A stretch of DNA of 64,000 nt from Dallia pectoralis (Eukaryota > Chordata > Actinopteri > Esociformes > Umbridae): positions 9,438,300-9,502,299 of the forward strand of contig CM055730.1 of the NCBI GenBank assembly GCA_029465975.1, written 5' to 3'. The notes under the pieces are model-generated. The model ran no database searches and was not told where the DNA came from. It was given only the letters and a program-made list of their open reading frames with translations. Of the stretch, positions 40,921 through 51,426 are shown one piece after another (position 1 is the first letter of the stretch; each line of letters opens with the position of its first letter). The position numbers and the translations under genes are program-made.

Positions 40921-41592
40921 ACACCAATCAGCCAAAACATTATGACCATAGGCAGATGTCCAACACAAACACACTGTCAGTGTTGCAGCTCCTGGTGTTA
41001 TCACTCCCCATGTAAACGGCGCACATGTACGCGACCATCCATGTGATTTAAAACTGGGCTTATTGTACTGGGCGTCCCTCTTTTATTGCTCCATGGTCCA
41101 GTTCTGGCAGTTGTGTGTTGTGACACATTCCTCCTGTAACCAACCCAACACGCAACAGGGACGACTGCAGTGTGTGTTGTGACACATTCCTCCTGTAACC
41201 ACGTTTAATATTCTCTGTGACTTGTGCCACAGCAGACCTTCTGTCGGTTCAGACCAGACGAAACAGCCTTTGTTGCCCTCGCGCATCAGTGTGCCTTGGG
41301 CGCCCAACACTCTGTCGTGGGTTTGTGGTTGGTTCCTTTTCGCTTCACTGTCGGCAGGAACTTACCCCACACACATTGTCCTTTCAGAAATGCTCTGACC
41401 CAGTAGTCTGGCCATATCAATTTTGCCCGTGTCAATTATACCCATATGCCCATTTCTGCTGCATCCAACATGTTGACTACGAGAACTGATTGTTCAGTGA
41501 CCATCTAATCTGCCAAGAACTTGACATGTGCCCGTGTTAATAGATGATCGTTATTCACATCACCTGTGAGTGGTTTTGATGTTTCAGCGTGT
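40921..41592 (-). mobile_element. Internally deleted Tc1-like transposon (family A, copy 3)
   Basis: One terminus is 'accaatcagccaaaacatta' at about 40922-40941. The other end, near 41560-41585, carries a diverged 'gtgagtggttttgatgtttc'. On the minus strand the N-terminal transposase region is readable in pieces. A diverged helix-turn-helix segment at about 41330-41480 is followed at 41310-41180 by GAQGTLMREGNKGCFVWSEP, matching the copy at 49.2 kb (GVQGPLMWEDNEGSPVWSEP). QNWTMEQ follows just before the deletion. The catalytic core is gone. Within it, a block containing 'tgtgttgtgacacattcctc' is duplicated (about 41111-41135 and 41172-41196). Confidence 0.72.
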
Positions 41593-41604
41593 TCCACATA
41601 GCGT

Positions 41605-42138
41605 TACAGACTTATTCCAATTCCATTTTTCCTCAAAATCCTACACACAATAACCCATAATGACAAAGTGAGAAAAGTTTGTTTAATATTTTCAATATAT
41701 TTACGAATCAATTAAAAATATCAAAAGTATTCACACTTTGCTCAATACTTTGTTGAAGCACCTTTGGCAACAATTACAGTCTCAAGTCAATTTTCTTCTG
41801 GCATTTATACAGGGGTGTGTAGACTTTTATATCTACTGTATTTATACAGGTGTGTGCCTTTTCAAATCATGTCCAATCAAATGAATTTACCAGGTGGACT
41901 CCAATGTTGCAGAAACATCTCAATGATGACCAGTGGAAACAGTATGCACCTGAGCTCAATTTGGAGTTTCATGCCAAAGGCTGTGAATACATTATGTACA
42001 TGTGCTATTTTTTGTCATTATGGGGTATTGTGTGTAGAATGTTGAGGAAAATGAATGTATTCTATTCTGCAAAAAGGCTGTAACATAACAAAATCTTGAA
42101 AAAGTGAAGCGCCGTGAATACTTTCCGGATGCACTGTA
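41605..42138. mobile_element. Internally deleted Tc1-like element (family C)
   Basis: The right terminus, 'gaatactttccggatgcact' ending at 42138, and the interior strings 'acccataatgacaaagtg', 'caacaattacagtctcaagt' and 'aggtggactccaatgttgca' are characteristic of a very common fish Tc1-like element whose ends read 'acagtgcattcggaaagtatt'. The transposase middle is missing, and the left terminus is eroded where it meets family A copy 3. No coding capacity remains. Confidence 0.7.
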
Positions 42139-42610
42139 TTTATACATAGAACTCTCTCCATTTCTCTCACCCTCTTCCTTTTTCTCACCTCTCTTTCTCT
42201 CACTCTCTGTCTTTCTCTCACCCTATCTATCCATCTCCTATTTCACTTCCTCTACTTTCTGACCCTTTCTCTTTCCCACAACTTGTCCTCTATCTCACTT
42301 TTGCTGAATGTCCCCCAAATACCCACCCATCAACGGAAGACAACCACAATAGACAGAACAGTCCTAACCCAATATCCTGGGATATTATGTTCTTGTGACT
42401 GTACTGTAAAATGCCGTGGCGTGCACACAAATAAACACAGACACACATAGACACACAGTCCTGACAGTCCCTATTCCCATACCAATGCCAGCCAGTCTGT
42501 GTTGAGTTGTACTGTAGAGGTTTGCCAGCTTGGAGTTGACTGGCAGAGATTTACTGTGCTTCACTAAGGTGCCAACGACACAATTCAAAGCTGGCTCGAA
42601 GCACTGAGGA
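42139..42610. other. Intergenic DNA with a CT-rich start
   Basis: Pyrimidine-rich sequence at about 42150-42300 (tctctcac-type) is followed by unremarkable DNA. Confidence 0.5.
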
Positions 42611-42643
42611 TACGCGCGCGCGGGCGCGCGTGTGTGTGTGTGT
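42611..42643. repeat. Alternating CG/TG tract (Z-DNA-prone)
   Basis: ACGCGCGCGCG, GGCGCGCG and a TG tract lie in immediate succession. A long GC-alternating run is unusual in this AT-rich, CpG-poor setting. Confidence 0.85.
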
Positions 42644-42814
42644 CTCCAAGTCTCGGGTTAGGACAAATGTCTGCACAATGACACTGCCTGATACAGGGTT
42701 CACCTCCCAGGGTTCTTAGAGACAGTGAGTGTCTGGAAAAAGTGTGTCCGTTTTTAATTCCAAAATGTTTTTTACGCTGACTGTCTCTCTCTCTCTAGTC
42801 ATCTCTGTCTTCTT

Positions 42815-42891
42815 CTGTGTATGTTACTGTGTAATGGGTTTTTGTGTGCATGTTACCATGTAATGTACGTTACCGTGTGTGTGTGTGTATG

Positions 42892-42926
<35 letters not shown>

Positions 42927-44021
42927 TACTGTGTAATGTGTTTTTGTGTGCATGTTACCGTGTAATGTGTGTGTGTTTGCATGTTACTGTGTAATCTGTG
43001 TGCGTGTGTATGCTACTGTTTAATTTGTGTGTATGTGTAATGTGTGTGTGCGTATGTTACTGTGTAATGTGTGTGTGCATGTTACTGTGTAATCTGTGTG
43101 TGTATGCTACTGTTTAATTTGTGTGTATGTTAATGTGTAATGTGTGTGTGCTTATTTTACTGTGTAATGTGTGTGTTACTGTGTAATGTATGTTACTGTG
43201 TGTGTGTGTTATTGTGTAGTGTATGTTACTGTGTATGTGTGTTACTCTGTAATGTATGTTACTGTGTGTGTGTGTTACTGTGTAATGTATGTTACTGTGT
43301 GTGTATGTGTGTTACTGTGTAATGTATGTTACTGTGTGTGTATGTGTGTTACTGTGTAATGTATGTTACTGTGTGTGTGTGTGTGTGTGTTACTGTGTAA
43401 TGTATGTTACTGTGTGTGTGTGTGTGTTACTGTGTAATGTATGTTACTGTGTGTGTATGTGCGTTACTGTGTAATGTATGTTACTGTGTGTGTGTGTGTT
43501 ACTGTGTAATGTATGTTACTGTGTGTGTGTGTGTGTGTTACTGTGTAATGTATGTGTATGTGTGTTACTGTGTAATGTATGTTACTGTGTGTGTATGTGT
43601 GTTACTGTGTAATGTATGTTACTGTGTGTGTGTTACTGTGTAATGTATGTTACTGTGTGTGTGTGTGTTACTGTGTAATGTATGTTACTGTGTGTGTATG
43701 TGTGTTACTGTGTAATGTATGTTACTGTGTGTGTATGTGTGTTACTGTGTAATGTATGTTACTGTGTGTGTGTGTGTTACTGTGTAATGGATGTTACTGT
43801 GTGTGTGTGTGTTACTGTGTAATGTATGTGTATGTGTGTTACTGTGTAATGTATGTTACTGTATGTGCATGTGTGTTACTGTGTAATGTATGTTACTGTG
43901 TGTGTGTGTTACTGTGTAATGTATGTTACTGTGTGTGTATGTGTGTTACTGTGTAATGTATGTTACTGTGTGTGTGTGTTACTGTGTAATGTATGTTACT
44001 GTGTGTGTGTGTGTATGTATG

Positions 44022-44056
<35 letters not shown>

Positions 44057-44338
44057 GTGTAATGTATGTTACTGTGTGTGTGTTACTGTGTGTGTGTTAC
44101 TGTGTGTGTGTGTGTGTTACTGTGTAATGTATGTTACTGTGTGTATGTTACTGTGTAATGTATGTTACTGTGTGTGTGTGTTACTGTGTAATGTATGTTA
44201 CTGTGTGTTACTGTGTAATGTATGTTACTGTGTGTGTGTTACTGTGTAATGTATGTTACTGTGTGTGTGTTACTGTGTAATGTATGTTACTGTGTGTGTG
44301 TTACTGTGTAATGTATGTGTATGTGTGTTACTGTGTAA
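42815..44338. repeat. TG-rich minisatellite with GTTACTGTGTAATGTAT unit
   Basis: About 1.5 kb of units combining GTTACTGTGTAATGTAT with GTTACTGTGTG and TG tracts of varying length. The left third (to about 43160) is more heterogeneous, with gcatgttac and aatttgtgtg variants. The right part is regular. Valine/cysteine/tyrosine-rich frames on the plus strand are artefacts of the repeat. Confidence 0.96.
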
Positions 44339-44799
44339 TCTCCCTATACTTTGGGTTTATCTCAGAACCTGCAGGTTTCCACTGATGTCTGAGCTGTGAA
44401 TCCTCGTCACCACCTGCTTCACACCACAAAGCTATTGAGCTGACGTGAGTGTGAGAGCTGCTGATCTCCTGACAGGTGCTAGAATAAGGGCTTTTGGCTT
44501 GCTGAAGGTTTAATAACCTACGATAAAAGGAGGGCGGGATGGGAGAGAAAGGTGGAGAAGGGAGTGTGGAAAGGTAGAAGAGAGAAAGGATGGAGAGGGG
44601 ATATGAAGGGGAAGTGGGAGGAAGAGGAGGAGGAGGAGGAGGAGAGGTGAAGGTTTTATTCATTGCATGGATTCAGACTCATAACTCAATGGAAATGTAG
44701 TGAACATTGCGTGTGTGGTGAGCAGAGACAGTAAGACGTGAGGGATATAGGGGGTTAATTTATGATATAACAGTGGGGAGCAATGTTCACTATAGAGGG
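44339..44799. other. Intergenic DNA with GGA-rich tract
   Basis: A purine-rich stretch at about 44520-44650 (ggaagaggaggaggagg-type) is probably simple-sequence DNA. No gene supported. Confidence 0.5.
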
Positions 44800-45062
44800 A
44801 GAAACTGGGATAGAGAGAGAGGAGTAAAGAGAGATGAGATGGAGGGAGAAACTGGGACACAGAGAGAGAGAGAGAGAGGAGTAAAGAGAGATGAGATGGA
44901 GGGAGAAACTGGGACACAGAGAGAGAGGAGTAAAGAGAGATGAGATGGAGGGAGAAACTGGGACACAGAGAGAGAGAGAGAGGAGTAAAGAGAGATGAGA
45001 TGGAGGGAGAAACTGGGACACAGAGAGAGAGAGAGAGAGAGAGAGGAGTAAAGAGAGATGAA
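44800..45062. repeat. GA-rich minisatellite, about 60-bp unit, 4-5 copies
   Basis: The repeated unit contains 'gatggagggagaaactggga', 'cacagagagag' and 'gaggagtaaagagagatga'. Unit length varies with the GA tract. Minus-strand serine/leucine-rich frames across it are artefacts. Confidence 0.94.
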
Positions 45063-45690
45063 AGAAAGAGACAGTGACAGAGACAAGTTTAGACGAATGG
45101 AGATGGAGGGAGAAATCGAGAGATAGAAGAGTAAAGAGTTTGGAGTGAGTATGGTAGAGTGTGGTAGAGTATGGTGGGGTGTGGTAGAGTATGGTAGAGT
45201 GTGTGTATGTAATGTTGGTGTCGAAAAGCACAAGTTGACAGCAAGTAGTTATAAATGTAGTTTTCCAAGGGACAACATGTCCTTGGGTATGTGTGTGTTT
45301 GTTTGTTTGTGTGTGAATGTTTACACATGTTTGTGTGCAGTTTTCCTTTCTCTTCTTCAAGGCTCCGTTCTTGCATTTTTAAACCCACTAACTTTCATTC
45401 ATAATGGTTTTTATATAGTCAATACTCTGAAATTGTAGACAGACAGATTGACATTTTGAATACGTTTTTATCTGCTTCAGGTAAAAGGTAGAGGTTGTGA
45501 ATGCTCAAATCTGAAATCTACTACAACTAATAATAAATGCAAAACATTAGGATAGAGTGACAATATAATAAATGTATAATAGAAACTCGTGCATGCTGGT
45601 TATACACACTTACATTGCTCCCTAATTGACAGTATAGAAGCCTTGGTCAAACGTGCACTAACGTAGTTTACTGGTGTGACCACCCAGCTG
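45063..45690. other. Intergenic DNA with a short tggtagagta repeat
   Basis: A 10-bp repeat (gtggtagagtatggtagagt) occurs at about 45147-45200. The rest has no recognisable feature. Confidence 0.5.
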
Positions 45691-46962
45691 CTACCCCTCT
45701 CTCGCTCCTCTCTCGCCCCTCTCTCGCCCCTCTCTCGCCGCTCTCTCGCCTCTCTCTCGCCCCTCTCTCGCCCCTCTCTCGCCGCTCTCTCGCCGCTCTC
45801 TCGCCTCTCTCTCGCCCCTCTCTCGCCCCTCCCTCGCCCCTCCCTCGCCCCTCCCTCGCCCCTCCCTCGCCCCTCCCTCGCCCCTCCCTCGCCCTTCCCT
45901 CGCCCCTCCCTCGGCCCTCCCTCGCCCCTCCCTCGCCCCTCCCTCGCTCCCCTCTCTCGCTCCGCTCTCTCGCTCCGCTCTCTCGCCCCTCTCTCGCCGC
46001 TCTCTCGCCTCTCTCGCCCCTCTCTCGCCCCTCCCTCGCCCCTCCCTCGCCCCTCTCTCGCTCCCCTCTCTCGCCCCTCTCTCGCTCCTCCCTCGCTCCT
46101 CCCTCGCTCCTCCCTCGCCCTCTCTCGCCCTCTCTCTCTCGCCTCTCTCTCCCTCTCTCGCCCCTCTCTCGCCCCCCCTCTCTCGCCTCTCTCTCGCCCC
46201 CTCTCTCGCCTCTCTCGCCCCTCTCTCGCCTCTCTCTCGCCCCTCTCTCGCCCTCTCTCGCGCCCCCTCTCTCGCCCCTCTCTCGCCCCTCTCTCGCCCT
46301 CTCTCGCCCTCTCTCGCCTCTCTCGCCGCTCTCTCGCCCCTCTCTCGCCCCTCTCTCGCCCTCTCTCGCCGCTCTCTCGCTCTCGCCCCTCTCTCGCTCC
46401 CTCTCTCGCCTCTCTCTCCTCTCTCGCCTCTCTCTCTCGCCCCTCTCTCGCCCCTCTCGCCCCTCCTCTCGCCCTCTCTCTCGCCCCCTCTCTCGCCCCT
46501 CTCTCCCCTCTCTCGCCCCTCTCTCGCCCCTCTCTCGCTCCTCTCTCGCTCCTCTCTCGCCCCCCTCTCTCTCGCCCCTCGCCCCTCTCTCGCCCCCTCC
46601 CTCCCCCCTCCCTCGCCCCTCCCTCGCCCCTCCCTCGCCCCTCTCTCGCTCCCTTCTCTCGCTCCCCTCTCTCGCTCCGCTCTCTCGCCCCTCTCTCGCC
46701 CCTCTCTCGCCCCTCTCTCGCCCCCCTCTCTCGCCCCTCTGTCGCCCCTCTGTCGCCTCTCTCTCGCTCCTCTCTCGCCCCTCTCTCGCCCCTCTCTTGC
46801 CCCTCTCTCGCCTCTCTCTCGCCCCTCTCTCCTCTCTCGCTCTCTCGCCTCTCTCTCGCCCCTCTCTCGCCCCTCTCTCGCCCCTCTCTCGCCCCTCTCT
46901 CGCCCCTCTCTCGCCCCTCTCTCGCCCCTCTCTCGCCCCTCTCTCGCCCCTCTCTGTCTCAC
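45691..46962. repeat. Polypyrimidine minisatellite (ctctctcgcccc)
   Basis: About 1.27 kb of CTCTCTCGCCCC and variants (CTCCCTCGCCC, CTCTCTCGCTC, CTCTCTCGCCG). The unit is mainly 11-13 bp. The plus strand is almost free of A, and G occurs essentially only in CpG. Strikingly, it is open on both strands: 45676-47298 plus (540 codons) and 45691-46965 minus (424 codons). The peptides are SLAPLSPLSRP-like and GERGAREGRER-like. A stop needs T followed by A or G purines, which this composition forbids, so neither is a gene. Confidence 0.96.
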
Positions 46963-47700
46963 CATCTCAGAGTTTTCATGGTGTGGCTTTGTAGAGTGTG
47001 TTTACAGGGAGGAGGAACACCAAGGCAGCAATATGCTGCAGTCTGTCTACTAAAACCTGGCAATGCCCGATTACACAATACATCAGACACACACGCACGC
47101 ACGCGCACGCACACACACACACACACACACAATCCCAAAACACCAATGGTAACTATTAAGTTGTATTCATATATTTTTTGTTCTGTGAATAATAAACAAA
47201 AAAGAAACTACAGAGAAACGGCAGCATATAGAAAGCATGAACACATTGTCTTTCTGGTCGTCTGTATGGCCAAAGCTTCAAGCAAGCCAAACCAATGAGA
47301 GCTTCTGCAGGCCCTTTAAAACAAGGCCAAGGGTCTGGGATTGTTTCCATCACTTCCTCATATGACACTTCTGTCAGGCTTGTGTCTTTCCAGTGTTCCC
47401 AGAGGGGGACATGACAATTGTACACTTCTGTATTTTTGTGCTAGCCATTTTGGTCATATTTGCTGGAGAAAATACACAGACCGCGATTTCAAATGATCCA
47501 ATCCTAAACACCAAATGATTTTAAGCTCTAAGATCCACAAAATGGAAAATGCACAACAAATATGGAATCTTGGACGGTATTGTTATTGAATAGAAGTAAA
47601 TGAAACGGAGAGAAACTGCTTGAGAGTTGACCAGGTATCTTTCTTTATATCATGGTCCTGCTATCTGCTATAAGAATCGACTAAATAGTGTCTCTATGTG
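46963..47700. other. Intergenic DNA, no supported gene
   Basis: A short CA/CG tract lies at about 47088-47131. The minus-strand frame at 47156-47425 has an ordinary amino-acid composition but no domain I recognise and no splice context. Left as unassigned. Confidence 0.45.
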
Positions 47701-47718
47701 TGTCTGTGTGTGTGTGTG

Positions 47719-47784
<66 letters not shown>
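47701..47784. repeat. (TG)n microsatellite
   Basis: TG tract with an early 'tttgtc' interruption near 47720. Confidence 0.96.
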
Positions 47785-47786
<2 letters not shown>

Positions 47787-48084
47787 CTGTAGAGAGTATT
47801 TCTGTGCTGTGTGGATTAGTTAGACTCAGTCAGTGCTTCAGTGGCTTACAGCAGTGAAGGCAATTAAGCAGTAAGTACATGTTAAAAGGCAGAAAAATAG
47901 TTCCCTATAAACCCAACATCGGTAGATCATTAACATGTCCTGATGTAAGTGTGTTGGGGGGGGGTGGGGTTCTTTGCAAACGTGTGTTTTTTGGTTGGTA
48001 ATTTCTTTTTAACACTAAAGATTTCCCAGGAATTCAAATATTCACAACCCCACTGTGCACATTTGAACGTGCACTAATGTATTG

Positions 48085-48299
48085 GTGTGCTTGTATGTGT
48101 GAGTTTCTGTGTTTGTGTGCGTGTGTTAGTGTGCGTGGGTTTGTGTGCATTGGTTTGTGTGCGTGGGTTTTTATGTGCGTGTGTTTTTATGTGCATGTGT
48201 TTGTGTGCGTGTGTTTTTTGTGTGCGTGTGTTTGTGTGCGTGTGTTTGTGTGCGTGTGTTTGTGTGCGTGTGTGTGTGTGCGTGTGTGTGTGTGTAAAC
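48085..48299. repeat. gtgtgcgtgtgttt tandem repeat
   Basis: A TG-rich degenerate repeat of GTGTGCGTGTGTTT units. Plus-strand cysteine/valine and minus-strand threonine/histidine frames are artefacts. Confidence 0.92.
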
Positions 48300-48399
48300 A
48301 CATGTGTCATCCTTTGGGTAAATTGAGCGTTTTAGACAAAGCTACTTGATATGGATGTAGATATGCAGTCATAATAGTATTAGATTTAGTTATGTCATG

Positions 48400-48825
48400 A
48401 AAATGTGTATGTGGGTTTTAGTTCTGTGTGTGTGTGTAGGTTTGAGATCTCTGTGTGTGTGTGGGGGTTTTAGATCTGTGTGTGTGTGTGGGTTTGAAAT
48501 CTGTGTGTGTATGTGGGTTTTAGATCTGTGTGTGTGTGTAGGTTTGAGATCTGTGTGTGTGGGGGTTTTAGATCTGTGTGTGTGTGTGGGTTTGAAATCT
48601 GTGTGTGTATGTGGGTTTTAGATCTGTGTGTGTGTGTGTGTGTAGGTTTGAGATCTGTGTATGTGTAGGGTTTTCAGATCTATGTGTATGTGGGTTTTAG
48701 ATTTGTGTGTGTGTGTGGGTTTTAGATCTGTGTGTGTGTGGGTATTAGATCTGTGTGTGTGTGGGTATTAGATCTGTGTGTGTGTGGGTTTTAGATCTGT
48801 GTGTTTATGTGGGTTCTGTGGTTTT
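48400..48825. repeat. TG-rich minisatellite (gggttttagatctgtgtgtg)
   Basis: About 17 copies of a unit of roughly 22-28 bp, GTGGGTTTTAGATCTGTGTG plus a TG tract. Variants carry 'aggtttgagatctg' and 'gggtttgaaatctg'. Most units contain a BglII-type AGATCT site. Confidence 0.94.
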
Positions 48826-49130
48826 CCTAGCACAGTATCCAGGTCAGAACCAACACTCATGGACAGTAATGCACAGTTACCTATTTATAAAGTGGTGACA
48901 AATTAGAAAATCTAACTTGAGTCATTTATACAGTAGAAATACCAGGCTAATTGAACAATTGCATAGAATTATTCATGGATGCACAATTAACTTCTCAAAA
49001 CACTTCATAAGCCAATATGTTCATGGCTGAGTGGTACATTTGGAGTGAGTTTGTGTGTATGTGTGTGTGCAATATGTGTGTGAGCAAGTACCAGAGAGAT
49101 TGTGAAAGAGAGAGGGAGCGAAAGTGGCAT
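48826..49130. other. Spacer, nothing recognised
   Basis: About 300 bp with no recognisable feature. Confidence 0.5.
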
Positions 49131-49552
49131 TTTGGGAATGACAATGCTTGCGGGGTGCTCCCGGTCAGCCGTGGTCAGTACGAGTTAGAGCCGGGGCAAA
49201 GCACTAACCGGTGACAGGGTGTTGGGAGTCCAAGGTCCATTGATGTGGGAGGACAACGAAGGCTCTCCCGTCTGGTCGGAACCAACAGAAGGTCTACAGC
49301 GGCACAAGTCACAGAAAATGTTTCAGATAACTACGGGAGGAATGTGTCACAACCCCATAATGCATCTCACCCTGCTGTATATGGGGCTGTGTAGCTACAG
49401 ACCAGTCAGAGTGCCCATGATGACCCCATGATGGCCCCATGATGACCCCATGATGACCCCTATGTGTAGCTACAGACCGGTCAGAGTGCCCATGATGACC
49501 CCGGTCAGACGGCCCACGATGACCTCTGTGTGTAGCTACAGACGGCATTCAT
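49131..49552 (+). mobile_element. Tc1-like transposon fragment (family A, copy 4)
   Basis: Plus-strand homology to the minus-strand copies at 13.0-13.2 and 41.1-41.3 kb. Conceptual pieces include GVQGPLMWEDNEGSPVWSEP and, about 49380-49425, MGLCSYRPVRVPMMTP, the linker between the DNA-binding and catalytic domains in this family. The 3' part has expanded locally: 'gcccatgatgaccccatgat' blocks and the 'gtagctacagaccggtcaga' block are tandemly repeated at about 49390-49545. Neither terminus nor the catalytic domain is visible. Confidence 0.68.
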
Positions 49553-50860
49553 GTTTTCACTCATCATTGCTTGTATGTACGATTACATTTTTAGTTCGTA
49601 CTGATTTGCTCACAATGTGTTCCAAATCTGTCAAATATCTTCTATAGCGGTTTGTAAAATAATTCTGCACATGAATGACATTTCAAGTTTAATATATTTT
49701 GTCCAGAAAGTCTCCTATGATGTTCTCCTGGTACAGTTGGCTCTCCAAATTATCCAAACGTTAACCCTGATGGCACTAAGGACCAGAATTAAGGATGAAC
49801 ACCACAAATACATTTTCATTATTTCGTTTTGTATATTTTTATGTGTTAGAGCATAATATAATTTTAAGGTATTTTAAACCTAGCCCAATATTCGAGCGTG
49901 TCCAATTGTATCTACAACCGCGCCTCATCAAAACAATAACGACATTTACAAACTGCTCTCACAACCAGGAAGTCACATCCAAGGTCAATGGATGTGGATC
50001 CAATCCCTCAGTAGACAAGTCAGTTAACTTAGACGGCGCCCACGCCACTTCTGGGAATTGATGAAATTACAGTTTTCCTCCATAGCTTGAGCATTTTTTT
50101 TCCAAGCAGAATATATTTATATTTTTTCAACAGTTACCCCACAACTCTAAACTCAAACACTGTTGGCTAAAATGCACTAAGCCCCTCAAAAAAGATAAAT
50201 ACATAACACAAAATCTAGTACGGCATAAAAAAATCAAACCTATCAACTGAAAGGTAATTTAAATCAATAATTACACAATTAGCCAAAATATACAATCCAC
50301 AACTATCAATATACCCTTACATGTTTATTTATGTGCCGTGTGTTGATGCCATAATTATAGTATTACCATAAAGGCGAGTAAACAAATACTCGATCACATA
50401 ATGAGCTGTATATCTTTTCCCCTAAAATGATTTCTCTACGGTCCATTACTCCCGAGACTCATCAGTGAGGCTTTGTTGCCCTCGTCTTTCCACAGCCTAC
50501 AGGCATCCACTTTACCCGCAATCATTTCTCACTCAACCTCTGCCACAAGCCAAATGACACAGATAGGTACATTTACAGTTCAGTAACTCCTGGAACAAGA
50601 AACTCTGCTGTTGGAGTTGTCAAAATAATATTTATTCTTATAAAAAGTAAAAAAAATGTTTCACATGGAATCATTAGCGTCCGTTAATTTATAGTTCTAA
50701 AAAATGACTTAATTCAATAATCATTATGGGGGAACATAAAAGTCAAAAGAATAACTTAACAATTGTGCTTCACATACTATATTGTTGTACTGGATAAGCA
50801 AGTTCTGATAGAACCTAGTAGATAATTATCTCTGTCAAATTCCTCAGTATTGTTGTCCCA
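49553..50860. other. AT-rich intergenic DNA, nothing recognised
   Basis: Short frames at 49617-49856 and 49795-50061 have no domains. No RNA gene or known repeat seen. Confidence 0.5.
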
Positions 50861-50865
50861 AACTC

Positions 50866-51426
50866 TGTTATCATATATCAGGCATGTGGTTAACTATAAA
50901 TGTATTGTTTGTTATCATATATCAGGCATGTGGTTAACTATAAATGTATTGTTTGTTATCATATATCTGGAAGGTGGTTAACTATAAATGTATTGTTTGT
51001 TATCATAAATCAGGCATGTGGTTAACTATAAATGTATTGTTTGTTATCATATATCTGGAAGGTGGTTAACTATAAATGTATTGTTTGTTATCATATATCA
51101 GGCATGTGGTTAACTATAAATGTATTGTTTGTTATCATATATGTTAACTATAAATGTATTGTTTGTTATCATATATCAGGCATGTGGTTAACTATAAATG
51201 TATTGTTTGTTATCATAAATCAGGCATGTTGTTAACTATAAATGTATTGTTTGTTATCATATATCAGGCATGTGGTTAAATGTACATGTATTGTTTGTTA
51301 TCATATATCAGGCATGTGGTTAAATGTACATGTATTGTTTGTTATCATATATCAGGCATGTGGTTAAATGTACATGTATTGTTTGTTATCATATATCAGG
51401 CATGTGGTTAACTATAAATGTATTGC
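50866..51426. repeat. 44-bp AT-rich minisatellite, about 13 copies
   Basis: The unit contains 'tgtttgttatcatatatcag', 'gcatgtggttaactataa' and 'atgtat' (44 bp). Subtypes differ at 'tctggaaggtgg' (two units) and 'taaatgtacatg' (three consecutive units near 51270-51380). One unit near 51140 has lost about 16 bp. The subtype pattern suggests recent local amplification. Confidence 0.95.

Noticed and set aside
45676..47298. 540-codon plus-strand and 424-codon minus-strand open frames
   Set aside because: Both are produced by a pyrimidine-only repeat that cannot form stop codons. The peptides are pure low complexity with no start context or domain.
47156..47425. 90-codon minus-strand frame of ordinary composition
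   Set aside because: No recognisable domain, no splice or promoter context, and it overlaps AT-rich DNA. Not enough to call a gene.
50866..51426. CRISPR-like repeat-spacer pattern with 44-bp spacing
   Set aside because: The whole 44-bp unit repeats. There are no variable spacers.
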